Assembly: GCF_026262505.1 (NCBI RefSeq)
Contig: NC_067203.1
Coordinates: 9,114,001-9,178,000, forward strand
DNA: 64,000 nt
Reading direction: 5' to 3'
DNA from: Trichomonas vaginalis G3
Taxonomy: Eukaryota > Parabasalia > Trichomonadida > Trichomonadidae
The translations under genes were made by a program, and so were the position numbers. Position 1 is the first letter of the stretch; every line of letters starts with the position of its first letter. Of the stretch, positions 47,682-56,012 are shown one piece after another. The notes below the pieces were generated by a model. That model was not told the DNA's origin. It saw only the letters and a list, made by a program, of their open reading frames with translations, and ran no database searches.

Positions 47682-48521
47682 ATGTATAGACAAGTACCTT
47701 TAACAGTTGCTTTCAGTTCTGAAAACGAAAATGTCAAAATAAATGGAAATAGAATTACCTTTAAACTACCTATTGACTGGACTGTGAATATAAATGAAAA
47801 ATATATTGGTTTATCAAATATGTATATAACGCGAGGATTTAGAAAGGTTGAATTTGAGCTTGAAGTTGTTGTTATAAACGATACACAAGAATTTAAGCAA
47901 ACTATTCACATATATAAATATTTCAAAGATGATACAACATTATATGAATGCATGAATGATTTTAATGAAATTTTCGAAAAGAAATTTAACAAAAACGCTT
48001 TAGGATTAAATGTGTATCTTGATAAATTAGGTGAAGAAGGAATTCATCCGCAGATTATAGACTTTCATTATGAATTTATTGAACAAATAGATGATTCACA
48101 TACATGCACATTTGTTATATACTCGCCGTTTAATGAAGTAGCAGAAAAGAGACAAAGTGATTTTAGGATAGGTTTTAAAATTTCTCAGTATAATGAAGAC
48201 TTCATGAATGTATTTAATTATAAACCCGGAGAAGAACGAACAGTGTTATCACCAATAATAACATATAATGTATGGGACAGAAAACAAGTCATTTTATATT
48301 CAAATATCGCTAAAGGGGTTGAAAATGAATTTATTGGTCATACTAGAGCATCACCATTAACAAATATTAAATATTATAAGTTATCAGGAAATAATAGAGA
48401 GTTTTGGATTGATATGTATTCTACACACGATCATAAATGCCCCGTTGTGTTACCCGAAGACGGAAAGGATGTTTTCTTCCTTGAGACTCAGTTACTGAAT
48501 TCAACTATCGCAACTTTATAA
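47682..48521 (+). CDS. Minor-capsid candidate, element B (279 aa)
   Basis: 279 residues, looks whole. MYRQVPLTVAFSSENENVKI, GNRITFKLPIDWTVNINEKY, HIYKYFKDDTTLYECMND, FHYEF, FVIYSPFNEVAEK, LSPIITYNVWDRKQ, FWIDMYSTHDHKCPVVLPED and QLLNSTIATL. Beta-strand-rich pattern and location beside the capsid gene fit a penton-like single jelly-roll or a cement protein, but motif evidence is weak. Its A orthologue is decayed. Preceded by ATATATTTTTGTTTGTAATAA, a class 2-like box. Confidence 0.5.
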   Translation: MYRQVPLTVAFSSENENVKINGNRITFKLPIDWTVNINEKYIGLSNMYITRGFRKVEFELEVVVINDTQEFKQTIHIYKYFKDDTTLYECMNDFNEIFEKKFNKNALGLNVYLDKLGEEGIHPQIIDFHYEFIEQIDDSHTCTFVIYSPFNEVAEKRQSDFRIGFKISQYNEDFMNVFNYKPGEERTVLSPIITYNVWDRKQVILYSNIAKGVENEFIGHTRASPLTNIKYYKLSGNNREFWIDMYSTHDHKCPVVLPEDGKDVFFLETQLLNSTIATL

Positions 48522-48530
48522 GAAAATTCA

Positions 48531-48580
48531 CAAGGTTAGAAATGAGGGTAGAAATCGGGTTAGATCTAACCTTCTACCCT
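48531..48580. repeat. Intergenic repeat, inverted partner of 36601-36645
   Basis: AAGGTTAGAAATGAGGGTAG, then AAATCGGGTTAGATCTAACC. Follows directly on the minor-capsid gene and closes the bracket opened before the KilA-N gene. Confidence 0.75.
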
Positions 48581-48599
48581 AAAATTAATTTTATCATTT

Positions 48600-48975
48600 A
48601 TGAAAAATTTAGTATATACAGAAATTAAAAAAATTTTGAGTTAATTTATTTTTAAGTTTATTTTTTTACTCTGGGTGTTAAAATCTATGATAAAAAAAAA
48701 TAAATAAAAAAAATTTAACGTTAATTTTTAAGTTTATTTTTTCAAAAATTATTTTTTTTATTTTGTGAAGTGTCAAAAATTTTAACGTTAATTTTTAAAA
48801 AATTATTTTTTATTTTGTGAAGTGTCAAAAATTTTAACGTTAATTTTTAAGTTTATTTTTTTTATTTTGTAAATGTCAAAAATTTTAACGTGTCAAACGG
48901 TTTTTTGCAGATTCTAGTAATTTGAGTACTAGGGGGTGTAGACCCTTGGTACCCAATTACTAGATACTAACTACC
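48600..48975. repeat. AT-rich tandem repeats and terminal hairpin, right end of B
   Basis: A unit of about 65-75 bp with TGTCAAAAATTTTAACGTTA, ATTTTTAAGTTTATTTTTT and ATTTTGTGAAGTG recurs about three times between 48690 and 48895. Then a hairpin CTAGTAATT (48914) / AATTACTAG (48955) with GTAC and GGTACC inside, and GATACTAACT at about 48964, as in element A at 13206-13215. No gene. Confidence 0.65.
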
Positions 48976-49767
48976 ATTTATAATTGTAATTGATAAGGAT
49001 AAGGATGGTGATATAGTAATTGAACGAGATCCAAAGGTTTTTGGAGCTGATATGACCTTTAAAAAATATTTAAAAACTTAAACGAAATCTGGCTTCATAC
49101 ATATACATTAGGAATATCCCCTAAGGGTTTATTAGATTATGGTTTTATTCATGCTGAGCATTCAAAGTTGGCCGAATACACAAAAACTAACACTTTTGAC
49201 CCGAATCTTTTACATATAACATACAGATTTATCGGAGATGATAAAGATTATTATTTGTTGCGTTTTCACCAAAAAGAAAGTTATAATAATTACTTATTTC
49301 CACAGCGCCAAAAAACAGATCAAACCAAATTTGAACAATTTTATCTTCTTTTAGAATTAGAATGGGATGATATAACATGGGTTTCCGATTCAAATCCAAT
49401 CCCAACATTTTATGAACTTTTGCAATATTGGGTTGAAAACCTTGGTGATACACATTTTGTTGATCCATCACTTGAAGAATTAAGTAAATCGTCGCTTGAA
49501 TTCAGTCAATTAGTTGATGATGTATCAAAGAGTTATATAAGTGAGAACTCACAACAAAATAATCAAAACCCAAACGTTGAAGAAGAAGAAATAAATGATG
49601 AGGTAACTGATTTCGATGATCTCAATTCAAGTCCTATTAAACCAAATAAACCCAAAATAGAAATACCAAAAGAGGATGAAGAAAAGAAAGAAGAAGAAGA
49701 TGAAAATGGAGGAGGAAACGTTACTGAAATGTCGTTTGAGGAATTTAATTGGTCAGATGATGAATGA
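48976..49767 (+). CDS. C1 protein of unknown function (5' end cut by element B)
   Basis: The clear open frame is 49168-49767, 199 residues, without an ATG at its start; weaker related coding sequence extends back towards the B junction, so the 5' end was lost. Motifs: LAEYTKTNTFDPNLLHITYR, FEQFYLLLELEWDDITWVSD, PIPTFYELLQYWVENLGDTH, then a strongly acidic tail (EEEEINDEVTDFDDL and EEKKEEEDENGGG). Family unknown. Tandem with the next gene in the same orientation, overlapping or nearly so. Fossil, about one break. Confidence 0.4.
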
Positions 49768-49792
49768 AACAAATATTTTTATTTCTGTAAAA

Positions 49793-50614
49793 ATGCAAAA
49801 AAAGTATTTTCCGATTGTCAATCAATTAAGAATCAGATTACCACCTGAATTCATTTCGGCGAAATATAAACAAATAAAAGTGATAGATGTGAAATTTCTA
49901 AAAGAAACTGAACGTTTTGGAAAGAATAAAGAAACAGGTGTTTTAGAAGAGAATTCAAAATATACAAAACCATCTGAAGAAATTCAATTATTTTCAAATA
50001 TTCCAGAAAGTAAAAACAAAAATTTTGTATGCTTAGCAAATATGGATTTCAATATGCAAGATACTCTTGTCTTTCCAATTAAGCAACAAATGGAATTCTT
50101 GGAATTCAAGTTTAAAACTGTTGCTGGAAAAAACTTAAACAAAGAAATGTTATTACAAGAACCTGTTAATGAAATTACCTATCAGTATATTGATCCAGAA
50201 ACAAAAGAAATGAAAAGTGGAAAAAGAATTGAAGAAACTGGTGAAATTCGTTTATTTGATGAGAAAAATTATATCCTTACACTTGAAACAGATAAAGATT
50301 ATATTATCAAAAATATTACTGTTTTTCCGGATCTCAATCATCAAACTATAAAACATTCATTTGAAAAGCCAAATGAATTGAATTTTCCAGGAAATAGTTG
50401 GAACTTCATCATGTATCATTTATTAAAAGAATATGATGTTGACGAAGAAGATAATCAAGAAACATTTCACAAATATACCTTCAAATTTACAAAAGGAACT
50501 ATTAAAAGACCTGTGATCAAAAATAAATATAAATTCTGTTCCGTACCGAAATGCATCACTAGAAAAAGTGACAAAAGTGACACTTACTCTTATTTTGCGC
50601 GGCAATTTTTCTAA
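49793..50614 (+). CDS. C1 right-end protein, possible minor capsid (273 aa)
   Basis: ATG 49793 is preferred because AATATTTTTATTTCTGTAAAA precedes it, matching class 2; the frame is open from further upstream. Beta-rich: FPIVNQLRIRLPPEFISAKY, KVIDVKFLKETERFG, FVCLANMDFNMQDTLVFPIK, MEFLEFKFKTVAGK, DKDYIIKNITVFPDLNHQ, WNFIMYHLLKEY. The single jelly-roll-like strand pattern suggests a minor capsid/penton protein, without proof. The last ~25 residues (KCITRKSDKSDTYSYFARQF) are encoded by the element's right terminus, so the gene reads into the terminal repeat. Confidence 0.45.
   Translation: MQKKYFPIVNQLRIRLPPEFISAKYKQIKVIDVKFLKETERFGKNKETGVLEENSKYTKPSEEIQLFSNIPESKNKNFVCLANMDFNMQDTLVFPIKQQMEFLEFKFKTVAGKNLNKEMLLQEPVNEITYQYIDPETKEMKSGKRIEETGEIRLFDEKNYILTLETDKDYIIKNITVFPDLNHQTIKHSFEKPNELNFPGNSWNFIMYHLLKEYDVDEEDNQETFHKYTFKFTKGTIKRPVIKNKYKFCSVPKCITRKSDKSDTYSYFARQFF
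50539..50605 (-). repeat. Polinton-type right terminus of C1
   Basis: Reading outwards-in: GCGCGGC complement, AATAAGAGTAAGTGTCACTT, TTGTCACTTTTTCTAGTGAT, TTTCGGTACGGAA. Matches 13726-13792 in inverted orientation and shares its core with the three units at 50976-51233. Confidence 0.7.
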
Positions 50615-50975
50615 GTTATTTTGTTAAGCTAAATGTGTTATATATCAAATCAGCTTTATAAATATTATAGAAAAGTTTATTTTTATTTTTATTTTTAATT
50701 ATTATTATTATTTTTTAAATTAAAAGAAAACATTAGAATTATATGGATATATTTAAATTAATTATAAAAATAAAATTGAATATATTGAAGTTTGAGTTTA
50801 TAGGTATACAAATTTTAGAGGCATTTTGGCTGAGAACTATGGTCTGCGAGGTACATAGATAGAATCAGTACCTCGCAGACTATAGTTCTCTATATGGCGC
50901 CCAAAAAAATTTATGATTGTTTTTTATCAAATCTTATCCATATTATTCTATTAATGTTAATTATATTTTATCAAT
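50606..50975. other. Spacer between two facing Polinton termini, with a hairpin
   Basis: About 370 bp of AT-rich DNA between the right end of C1 and the left end of C2. Contains a 22-bp hairpin 50832-50853/50869-50890 (GAGAACTAT, GTCTGCGAGGTA; one mismatch), of the same size class as those at 13301-13594, with TTTTGGC and GGCGCCC on either side. No gene. Confidence 0.6.
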
Positions 50976-51233
50976 TATATTTTTTAAATAATAAACACAA
51001 AATCCACTAATTTAAAATTGGCGCCAAATGTCACTTTTGCTAGTGATGCATTTCGGTATGATATATTTTTTAAATAATAAACACAAAATCCACTAATTTA
51101 AAATTGGCGCCAAATGTCACTTTTGCTAGTGATGCATTTCGGTATGATATATTTTTTAAATAATAAACACAAAATCCACTAATTTAAAATTGGCGCCAAA
51201 TGTCGCTTTTGCTAGTGATGCATTTCGGTATGA
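50976..51233 (+). repeat. 86-bp tandem triplication of a Polinton-type left tip
   Basis: Three copies start at 50976, 51062 and 51148. Each ends in GGCGCCAAATGTCACTTTTG, CTAGTGATGCATTTCGGTAT. The copies are almost identical, so the triplication is recent. Confidence 0.9.
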
Positions 51234-51381
51234 TATAAATAAATATAAATTCTTTATTATTTTACAATTAGAATATTCAAATTAAATAAAACTTTTCTAA
51301 TGAAATCTTATATTCATCAACAATTAAATTATAGATGTCATTATAAGTTAAATTCAAATCATTAATGACACCATTTTTATA

Positions 51382-52681
51382 GGGTGTCCAAAGGTGCGTT
51401 TAGCACAGCGCTCTATATGAGACTATTAAAGGAGATATATGCTGATTATAAATATATAATAAAAAATATGAATATATGTATATGATGAGTAAGTTGTATT
51501 TTGGCGCCATGCCGGGATATAAAATGAATTTTGAGACAAGAGGCGGTTTCGCGGGAAATTTTGGCGGGATTTTTTTCATTTTTTTAATGAATCATAAAGA
51601 AAACATCCTCGCTCTTGCAAAAAAATGCAAAGACTGTAAAAAAATCTACGAGACATTGGTAAAATGCTTCGGTATGGATGCTCCTAGCTATTCCACTGTA
51701 ACGTATCATGTTAGGATGTATCACTTCATGAACAAAAAGGCGCCCATCATAAAAATTGACAAAAAATCGCCGGATCAAAGAAAAATCAAAGCAATTCTTC
51801 AAGCGCTAGATGAAGACCCAAGAGCATCACTCAGAAGGATAGAGGAGATGACAAAGATACCACGTACAACAGTCAGTTATTATCTGCACAATTATTTGAA
51901 CTACAAACTAGCGTATACACGTTGGGTTCCGCACAACCTTAATTCAGTTCAAAAAAAATCTAGAGTCCAATCTTCGAAAGAGCTCCTCTCTATATTGGGT
52001 GCGTATCAATCCAAGAAGTTTCGCTTTTTAGTAACAGGGGACGAGTCTTGGTTTCAATATGCAACAGAAGCCAAAATCATGTGGATCCCGAAGGATGAAA
52101 ATCCGCAAACATTCCCGAAGAAAAAAATTGACACACCAATGATGATGTTGTCGGTTTTTTGGGGCGTGAATGGCATCATCGCAATTGATATTCTTCAAAA
52201 ACCTAATACGATGAATGCTCACTATCTAATTGACAATGTTCTTACTCAAATTATCAATTCTGATGAGTTTGAGAAATCCAAACAACAAAAACAAAAGTTT
52301 GCAATTCATTTTGATAATTCAAGAGTTCACAAAAGTCATAAGGTAATGAATTACTTGGTGGAAAACAATGTCAAAGTTGTTCCAAACCCAATTTATTCAC
52401 TTGATATTGCACCCTCTGACTTTTATTTATTCGGCACGCTAAAAAAGAGAGCTGAAGGACGCGAATTCGCGAGTCCAGATGATCTTGAAAATTTTGTAAG
52501 AGAGCAATTTGAGCAATTTTCTCATGATGATTTAAAGCGTGTCTTTCAAGCCTGGATCGATCGCTGCGAACGCGTGATTGAATCCAATGGTGATTATATT
52601 TAAATAAACTTTATATATGTGTAACTTGTTTATTTCTATTCGCAGTATTCAGGTTTGTGCTAAACACACCTTTGGACATCC
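51382..52681 (+). mobile_element. Tvmar1-like mariner transposon inserted in C2
   Basis: 1,300 bp. Terminal inverted repeats: GGGTGTCCAAAGGTGCGTTT at 51382 and complement of GGATGTCCAAAGGTGTGTTT at 52681, about 26 bp with two mismatches, flanked by TA target duplications (51380-51381, 52682-52683). One transposase gene. Structure and length fit the mariner family known from Trichomonas vaginalis. Looks whole. Confidence 0.93.
51587..52603 (+). CDS. Mariner transposase
   Basis: 339 residues from ATG 51587 (MNHKENILALAKK); the frame is open upstream but without mariner homology. Helix-turn-helix region with LRRIEEMTKIPRTTVSYYLH and WVPHNLNS linker (the WVPH motif of mariners). Catalytic triad: Asp in TGDESWF, Asp in HFDNSRVHKS, Asp in LDIAPSDFYLF, with 34 residues between the second and third, the D34D signature of mariners. 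Ends near ...WIDRCERVIESNGDYI as in the family. No stop or frameshift, so the protein could be functional. It cuts and pastes the flanking inverted repeats. Confidence 0.95.
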   Translation: MNHKENILALAKKCKDCKKIYETLVKCFGMDAPSYSTVTYHVRMYHFMNKKAPIIKIDKKSPDQRKIKAILQALDEDPRASLRRIEEMTKIPRTTVSYYLHNYLNYKLAYTRWVPHNLNSVQKKSRVQSSKELLSILGAYQSKKFRFLVTGDESWFQYATEAKIMWIPKDENPQTFPKKKIDTPMMMLSVFWGVNGIIAIDILQKPNTMNAHYLIDNVLTQIINSDEFEKSKQQKQKFAIHFDNSRVHKSHKVMNYLVENNVKVVPNPIYSLDIAPSDFYLFGTLKKRAEGREFASPDDLENFVREQFEQFSHDDLKRVFQAWIDRCERVIESNGDYI

Positions 52682-53197
52682 TATATTAAATTTAATTGCT
52701 GAAATTTCTTTTATTGGATTTATTTTTGTTGCTAATGCTCCACAGCAATTGACTTTTTCGTCTAAGAAATACTGAATCTTAATTTTATCATCAGAAACCC
52801 CGCACAAAACACTTATTACATGAATTAAACTATCATGTGGTAAAATTATTTTTCCTGAGTCATCTATTAAATTCATTATATTACCACTATTGCTAATTAA
52901 CATGTCACGATAAATATGCATAAGTTCTGTTGTAATTTTATCATCAGTAGCAACTGGTTCATAAACTTTCGGTGGTCCATAAACAACTTGAATTCCATCA
53001 TCGGCTGGTGTCGCTTCTGTTGGAAGTTCTCTTGTACTAAATTCTGAAGGTTTTGGTTTCGGTTCTGTATCACATGAATTTACATTAACTCGAACATTCT
53101 GTAATATTTTACTTTTGTCCTGGTTAACACTGTATCCAAATGTTACTTCTCCTTTTGCTGAACTTGTAATTGGTCTATGCCTCATGTTTTTAATCAT
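52649..53197 (-). CDS. C2 protein of unknown function, 3' end replaced by mariner
   Basis: Reads from ATG 53197, 182 residues, of which the last ten or so are encoded by mariner terminal sequence; the original 3' end lies beyond the transposon. Features: MRHRPITSSAKGEVTFGYSV, a Pro/Glu-rich linker (TEPKPKPSEFSTRELPTEAT), then a globular part with MHIYRDMLISN, DSGKIILPHDSLIHVISVLC and VNCCGALATKINP. Family unknown. Same orientation as, and 40 bp from, the next gene. Confidence 0.4.
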   Translation of the reverse strand: MIKNMRHRPITSSAKGEVTFGYSVNQDKSKILQNVRVNVNSCDTEPKPKPSEFSTRELPTEATPADDGIQVVYGPPKVYEPVATDDKITTELMHIYRDMLISNSGNIMNLIDDSGKIILPHDSLIHVISVLCGVSDDKIKIQYFLDEKVNCCGALATKINPIKEISAIKFNIGCPKVCLAQT

Positions 53198-53237
53198 TGA
53201 TAAAAAAATTAATTAATTAGATCAATTCATTATAATC

Positions 53238-54896
53238 TTATGTGCGTTGGGGTCTGTTGAATGCACCGCGCATTGTATTCTGTAAATTTTGATCCATGTT
53301 ATTATTCACCAAAGTATTTAGATCATCTGGATTTATTGTAACTGTGTTAGTTGGTTGAGGTGGTTGAGCTGTTCGTCTATTTTGATTTGGTTTTCCAAAA
53401 TGTCTCGTTAATGGTGTTCGTAGACTATTTTGATTTGCTGTTGAATTTACTGTAGCTGTGGAATTCGCTGGAGCAAGTGTTGCAGTATTTGCTGGTGGTT
53501 GTATTCCGTAAGCACCTGGTTCAATTATGTGCTGTGTTCCATCTGGTGCAATTAGTGTATATCCACCCATTTTAGGTCCTCTATAAAATTGATTTGCTGG
53601 TCCTTTACCTTCTGGTCTTGCTATATAAACTGTTTGATCATTTTCATTTTCGAAAGATTGTGGATTCTCGTAATTAAATGCTGACTTAAACTTATTATCA
53701 ACATTTGTTGGTTCTGGTGCAACTGCCTGTGGATCAACATTATTATCGAAGCTCTCCATATATTTGTATGTTGCGTCATACCCGAATTGTTTACCTTCTT
53801 GTACATTTATGATAGCAACTCTTAATGCACCTATTGCGTGTTGAGCAATAAATGTTCTATATGTAAGATCATTCTTGAATTTAGTAATCATATCACTAAC
53901 AACTTGCATTGCCGCATTCTTGAACGCTTTGCTACTTTCGAATGAGCGCATCTTTCTTTCAGCCTTTGCCTTTATTTCAGTTTCTTTTACATCTGGACGT
54001 CCACCTAATTCACTATTCGTGACTTCAGTCACAAATTGATCAATACCCCAACCACGACCAAGAGATCTATAAGTTGTATACTTAACAAGAGCTGAATACA
54101 AGAAATTAGTACCTTGACTTTTAGAAATGGCTTTGCTGAACGCTTTTCTTCGTTTCTCATTCTTATCATCTCCATCATTCTTTGCCCAACCAGCAGCGTT
54201 GAAAAGATTTTCTATATAGTCTTTATTGACTTCAAAACATGGTTTAACCAATGCATCATTAAAGAACTTTTTTGCACCAACATCTTTATCCTTTTGTAAA
54301 TCTTTAAATCTACTTGGTAAACGATAAACATAACTTGAATTTCCATTTCCATCATCAGCAACTCTAAAGTAAGTCTTCTTGAAATCAACAAAAGAGTTTC
54401 CTTCTTCTGCTCTATCAGCAGGTTCTGGTATAACTGTATGATATGCTTTTCTTTCAGCATAGTCACTGTCAGTTAATCTCCATCCATTAATTACTTTCAA
54501 ATTACCTTTGGAGTCAGTGATGAAAACTTCCTTAATTCCATCTGGAAGACCGTTTGGTCCTGTAATATCTAATTCGTGAGCTTGCCGGTTTTTACCATGT
54601 TTCTTTGCATATGCCTGCGCTTCTGGTAATGTAATTGCATCATCAACGCGGGCAAATCCTTTATGAAGACCGGCTGCAATATTAACTAAATCATCAGCAC
54701 CTTTTTCAAACCTGAAATATATATCATATGTTTGTTGTTGGGGATATGCTTTCGAACTTTCTGGAACTTCACCTGGATTCATTTCTGTTTTCTCAAATGG
54801 TTCGAAGTTCATTCTAAAATTCGCGTGTTGTGGTCTTGCTCTTTGTTGCTGAATGATATTCAACGGTTGTGTAGCTTGATCCAATGTCAATGTCAT
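53238..54896 (-). CDS. C2 protein of unknown function (552 aa)
   Basis: 552 residues from ATG 54896, intact. Sections: Gln/Pro-rich start; charged globular region with YDIYFRFEKGADDLVNIAAG (about 55-74) and GWRLTDSDYAERKAYHTVIP; helical Lys/Asp-rich middle (FKDLQKDKDVGAKKFFNDAL, KAFSKAISKSQGTNFLYSAL); then a low-complexity Pro/Thr/Asn C-terminus with GGYTLIAPDGTQHIIEPGAY and repeats of NSTA. Possibly a virion or internal structural protein; I recognise no family. It lies between the ATPase and the short gene, all read towards the left tip. Confidence 0.5.
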   Translation of the reverse strand: MTLTLDQATQPLNIIQQQRARPQHANFRMNFEPFEKTEMNPGEVPESSKAYPQQQTYDIYFRFEKGADDLVNIAAGLHKGFARVDDAITLPEAQAYAKKHGKNRQAHELDITGPNGLPDGIKEVFITDSKGNLKVINGWRLTDSDYAERKAYHTVIPEPADRAEEGNSFVDFKKTYFRVADDGNGNSSYVYRLPSRFKDLQKDKDVGAKKFFNDALVKPCFEVNKDYIENLFNAAGWAKNDGDDKNEKRRKAFSKAISKSQGTNFLYSALVKYTTYRSLGRGWGIDQFVTEVTNSELGGRPDVKETEIKAKAERKMRSFESSKAFKNAAMQVVSDMITKFKNDLTYRTFIAQHAIGALRVAIINVQEGKQFGYDATYKYMESFDNNVDPQAVAPEPTNVDNKFKSAFNYENPQSFENENDQTVYIARPEGKGPANQFYRGPKMGGYTLIAPDGTQHIIEPGAYGIQPPANTATLAPANSTATVNSTANQNSLRTPLTRHFGKPNQNRRTAQPPQPTNTVTINPDDLNTLVNNNMDQNLQNTMRGAFNRPQRT

Positions 54897-54924
54897 TTTG
54901 TCTGTAATAAAAAAATAAAATATA

Positions 54925-55764
54925 TTAATTAACGAACTTGATATTTCCTTTAACCAAATCGACGATTAATTTCCCATGTTCACCTAATTGTTGATATTGA
55001 TAATATAATTCATTTATTGTCATAGGTAAATTCACTTGATATAACATTACGTTTAATTGTTGCCTACTGAATCCTGAAAATATAAATAATGTACTAATGT
55101 TTGATTTGATATTTGTACTTAATGCTTTAAAGAATTGGACAGCTAAGAAGAAACTACATTGAATATGTCGGCATTGTGTCAACCATTGATTAAATTTTGA
55201 ATTAGGTTTTTCAATTAATGAGGACTTAACCGCGTCATCAAGAAAAATCAATGTATGTAAGAAATCCTATGAATAATCTGAAATATTTAATTTCTCAAAC
55301 ATTTCCATCATTTGATTGTCCACAATTTTATCTTCTAAATTCTCTGCTTTCACTTTGTTATACAATTCTTTAAATAACAGTATTTCATGTATGTATTCTT
55401 CTGCTTCATCATGCGATTTATATACAATTGGTACATTTATTAATGTCTTTAGGGATTCAAATGTTGAATCAGAAGGAGTTCCAGATCTATTTATATAAAT
55501 CAACATATGACAATATGGGTCATTCTGTGAAATTTTAATGATTTCCTTAATTATTGCGAGTGTTTTTCCTTTGAATTGTTTTCCTATTGCAGCTGTGATT
55601 GCATTATAATATGAATCAGTTCTGGGTATCTTTTGCAAAACTTCTCTTTCCAAAGAATCTTTATTTAAATTTAGGTTATTCATTATACATCTATCAATGA
55701 AACAATCATATTGTTCTTCTGGAGATAATATTGGTTTCTCATAAAATCCTTCTTCTTCATACAT
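54925..55764 (-). pseudogene. FtsK/HerA-type DNA packaging ATPase (A32-like), broken
   Basis: Packages element DNA into capsids in Polintons and NCLDVs. Start preferred at ATG 55764 (MYEEEGFYEKPILSPEEQYD). Walker A fits GxxxxGKT (GKQFKGKT) near 55570; Walker B is MIFLDDA near 55250; downstream CRHIQCSFFLAVQFFKAL and TLFIFSGFSRQQLNVML match the sensor/strand pattern of the family. Length about 280 residues is normal. Fossil, about one break. The only ATPase in the window. Confidence 0.75.
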
Positions 55765-55791
55765 GTTTAAAATTTTTATTCTTATTAAAAA

Positions 55792-55947
55792 ATGAGAAAG
55801 TTTTGGCATATTCGACGAATTCATACAGTTTCAAATCAACTTCAACCCATAATTCGTAGACAATATAAAAAACTCCCTGATCCAATTTACCCACCTCCTC
55901 CTGATAACTCTATATTAGAAACAGAAGAAAAACCTAAGGAAATTTAA
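55792..55947 (+). CDS. Small proline-tailed element protein (51 aa)
   Basis: ATG 55792 to TAA 55947. Basic start MRKFWHIRRIHTVSN, then KKLPDPIYPPPPDNSILETE. Divergent from the ATPase, whose ATG is 28 bp away. The intact frame and the PPPP stretch hint at a real small protein, but it is short; function unknown. Confidence 0.35.
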   Translation: MRKFWHIRRIHTVSNQLQPIIRRQYKKLPDPIYPPPPDNSILETEEKPKEI

Positions 55948-56012
55948 TAAAATATATTTTTATTTCTATAACAACTACAAGAATAATATAATAAAATTAA
56001 GTTTTGAGGAAC

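Larger units (their letters stand above)
36175..48970. mobile_element. Polinton/Maverick-like element B, inserted in C1
   Basis: Parts: integrase-tail remnant, KilA-N, primase-helicase, small conserved gene (minus), PolB, HNH nuclease (minus), major capsid (minus), arginine-tailed protein (minus), small basic protein (plus), minor-capsid candidate (plus), AT-rich tandem repeats and a terminal hairpin. About 12.8 kb. Lacks the integrase core, ATPase and protease, so the left side is incomplete. Most genes are whole; about four breaks in all, in PolB, HNH and the small conserved gene. It looks younger than A. Confidence 0.75.
31290..50605. mobile_element. Outer Polinton-like element C1, interrupted by element B
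   Basis: Left end rich in GTCACTTTT units at 31290-31430, right end at 50539-50605. Outer genes: long coiled-coil protein remains (32057-35210), a second-lineage capsid gene (35445-36174), and after B two further genes (about 48975-50614), the last running into the right terminus. Total about 19.3 kb including B. The pairing of the two ends is inference from shared short motifs and from the abrupt junctions at about 36175 and 48970. Fossil; about five breaks outside B. Confidence 0.55.
50976..55950. mobile_element. Polinton-like fragment C2 (left part)
   Basis: Left tip (triplicated), then minus-strand genes: a short unknown protein cut by a mariner, a 552-residue protein, the packaging ATPase, and a small plus-strand gene at 55792. 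Right boundary uncertain; the proline-tract gene at 56013-57317 may or may not belong. Lacks PolB, capsid and integrase. Fossil with about one or two breaks besides the mariner insertion. Its gene set complements that of C1. Confidence 0.6.
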
